DNA of 64,000 nucleotides from Psychroflexus gondwanensis ACAM 44 (GTDB lineage Bacteria; Bacteroidota; Bacteroidia; Flavobacteriales; Flavobacteriaceae): contig NZ_APLF01000009.1 of assembly GCF_000355905.1 (NCBI RefSeq), forward strand, positions 303,297 through 367,296, written 5' to 3'. The notes under the pieces were generated by a model. It ran no database searches. It saw only the letters and a program-made list of their open reading frames with translations, and was not told where the DNA came from. The position numbers were made by a program, and so were the translations under genes. Positions 63,634 to 64,000 of this stretch are shown in pieces (position 1 is the first letter of the stretch; every line of letters starts with the position of its first letter).

Positions 63634-63944
63634 CACCTGCTGGTGCGAGCGTAATTAGCCGGAAAGGCTAGCGCGAGCATCTTGCTCGTGCTGGCAAAAA
63701 AAATAGCAATGTTGCTAATAAACAGTTTTGGCAGCAGAATAATAAACCAATAGAGATTTGGTCATTAAACGTATTTGAGCAGAAACTAAAATACGTACAC
63801 GACAATCCTGTTGTATCAGGCTTTGTGACCAACCAAATAGATTGGAAATTTAGTAGTGCAAGAAATTATGGTAATGATGACCATACCATTTTGGAAATTG
63901 ATATAAATTAGATAGTGTGTACGAGCGAGACGCTCGCACCAGCT
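63634..63944 (+). mobile_element. RAYT mini-element E (internally deleted)
   Basis: Starts CACCTGCTGGTGCGAGCG, passes through the double hairpin and joins the transposase gene at CGTGCTGGC-A8, exactly the junction seen in mini-element A, continues to the TAG (63911) and ends with a perfect right hairpin CGAGCG-AGA-CGCTCG and CACCAGCT at 63944. About 311 bp, non-autonomous. Inserted in copy D. Confidence 0.8.
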
Positions 63945-64000
63945 GAGCAGAAACTAAAATACATACACGACAATCCTGTTGTATCAGGCTTTGTGACCAA
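63945..64000 (+). mobile_element. RAYT transposase 3' fragment running off the window
   Basis: GAGCAGAAACTAAAATACAT onwards matches the transposase gene of copy C from 61797. It follows the right end of mini-element E directly and continues past the edge of the window, so it could be the rest of copy D after a deletion, or yet another copy. Confidence 0.7.

Noticed and set aside
60809..63944. Repeated 60-bp GC-rich palindromes as a CRISPR array
   Set aside because: Spacing is irregular, the intervals are transposase gene parts and not unique short spacers, and no cas genes are present. They are RAYT element ends.

Overview
The window is chromosomal DNA of a member of the Flavobacteriaceae (Bacteroidota). 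The evidence is the low GC content, promoters of the TAnnTTTG type, weak or absent Shine-Dalgarno sites, and typical family content: DUF5686, DUF6122, a FecI/FecR/TonB-receptor signalling locus, CHRD and fasciclin lipoproteins, a pyruvate dehydrogenase E1 beta close to etfAB, and a long YidC with a periplasmic domain. I cannot name the genus from this sequence alone.

From 1 to about 58.9 kb the DNA is ordinary, densely coding core genome. In order it holds: an ergothioneine-type cluster (egtB, egtD, a coupled DUF427 gene and a convergent class V PLP enzyme); thyA, a nucleoside transporter and a bifunctional nuclease; etfBA and pdhB; a DUF5686 outer-membrane protein and acidic lipoproteins; an ECF sigma/anti-sigma/TonB-receptor locus; ppa, ffh and folD; a reverse-strand run of membrane, hydrolase and pseudouridine synthase genes; queE, a triple CHRD lipoprotein, guaA, a LysM/periplasmic-binding protein and mnmA; a fasciclin-cupredoxin fusion; yidC, pyrG and sucC; two flavoprotein oxidoreductases (one YpdA/Bdr-like) and rpe; a deoxynucleoside kinase; a TPR histidine kinase with its regulator; and crcB, pepT, pyrD, HMG-CoA lyase and rlmN. 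One 614-base gap (13925-14538) has no gene but contains inverted repeats.

From about 58.9 kb to the end the window becomes an accessory, decaying region. It begins just after the rlmN terminator with a broken membrane ORF, a frameshifted tyrosine-recombinase C-terminus and a frameshifted antitoxin-like gene whose end runs into the 5'-truncated remains of another gene. A lipoprotein gene follows, then the signal peptide and first residues of what looks like an Rhs/YD-repeat polymorphic toxin. The toxin is cut by a tandem, nested set of REP-associated tyrosine transposase (RAYT) elements. Its interior is missing; the C-terminal toxin tip, itself frameshifted, reappears after the elements and is followed 4 bases later by a membrane-anchored candidate immunity gene. 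An XRE-type repressor and a second nested RAYT set close the window.

The RAYT elements are the most unusual feature. The intact 694-bp copy (61275-61968) has about 18-bp near-perfect terminal inverted repeats, a double hairpin at the left end and a single hairpin at the right. Two roughly 305-bp derivatives share the same internal deletion junction, which suggests a non-autonomous element that has itself moved.
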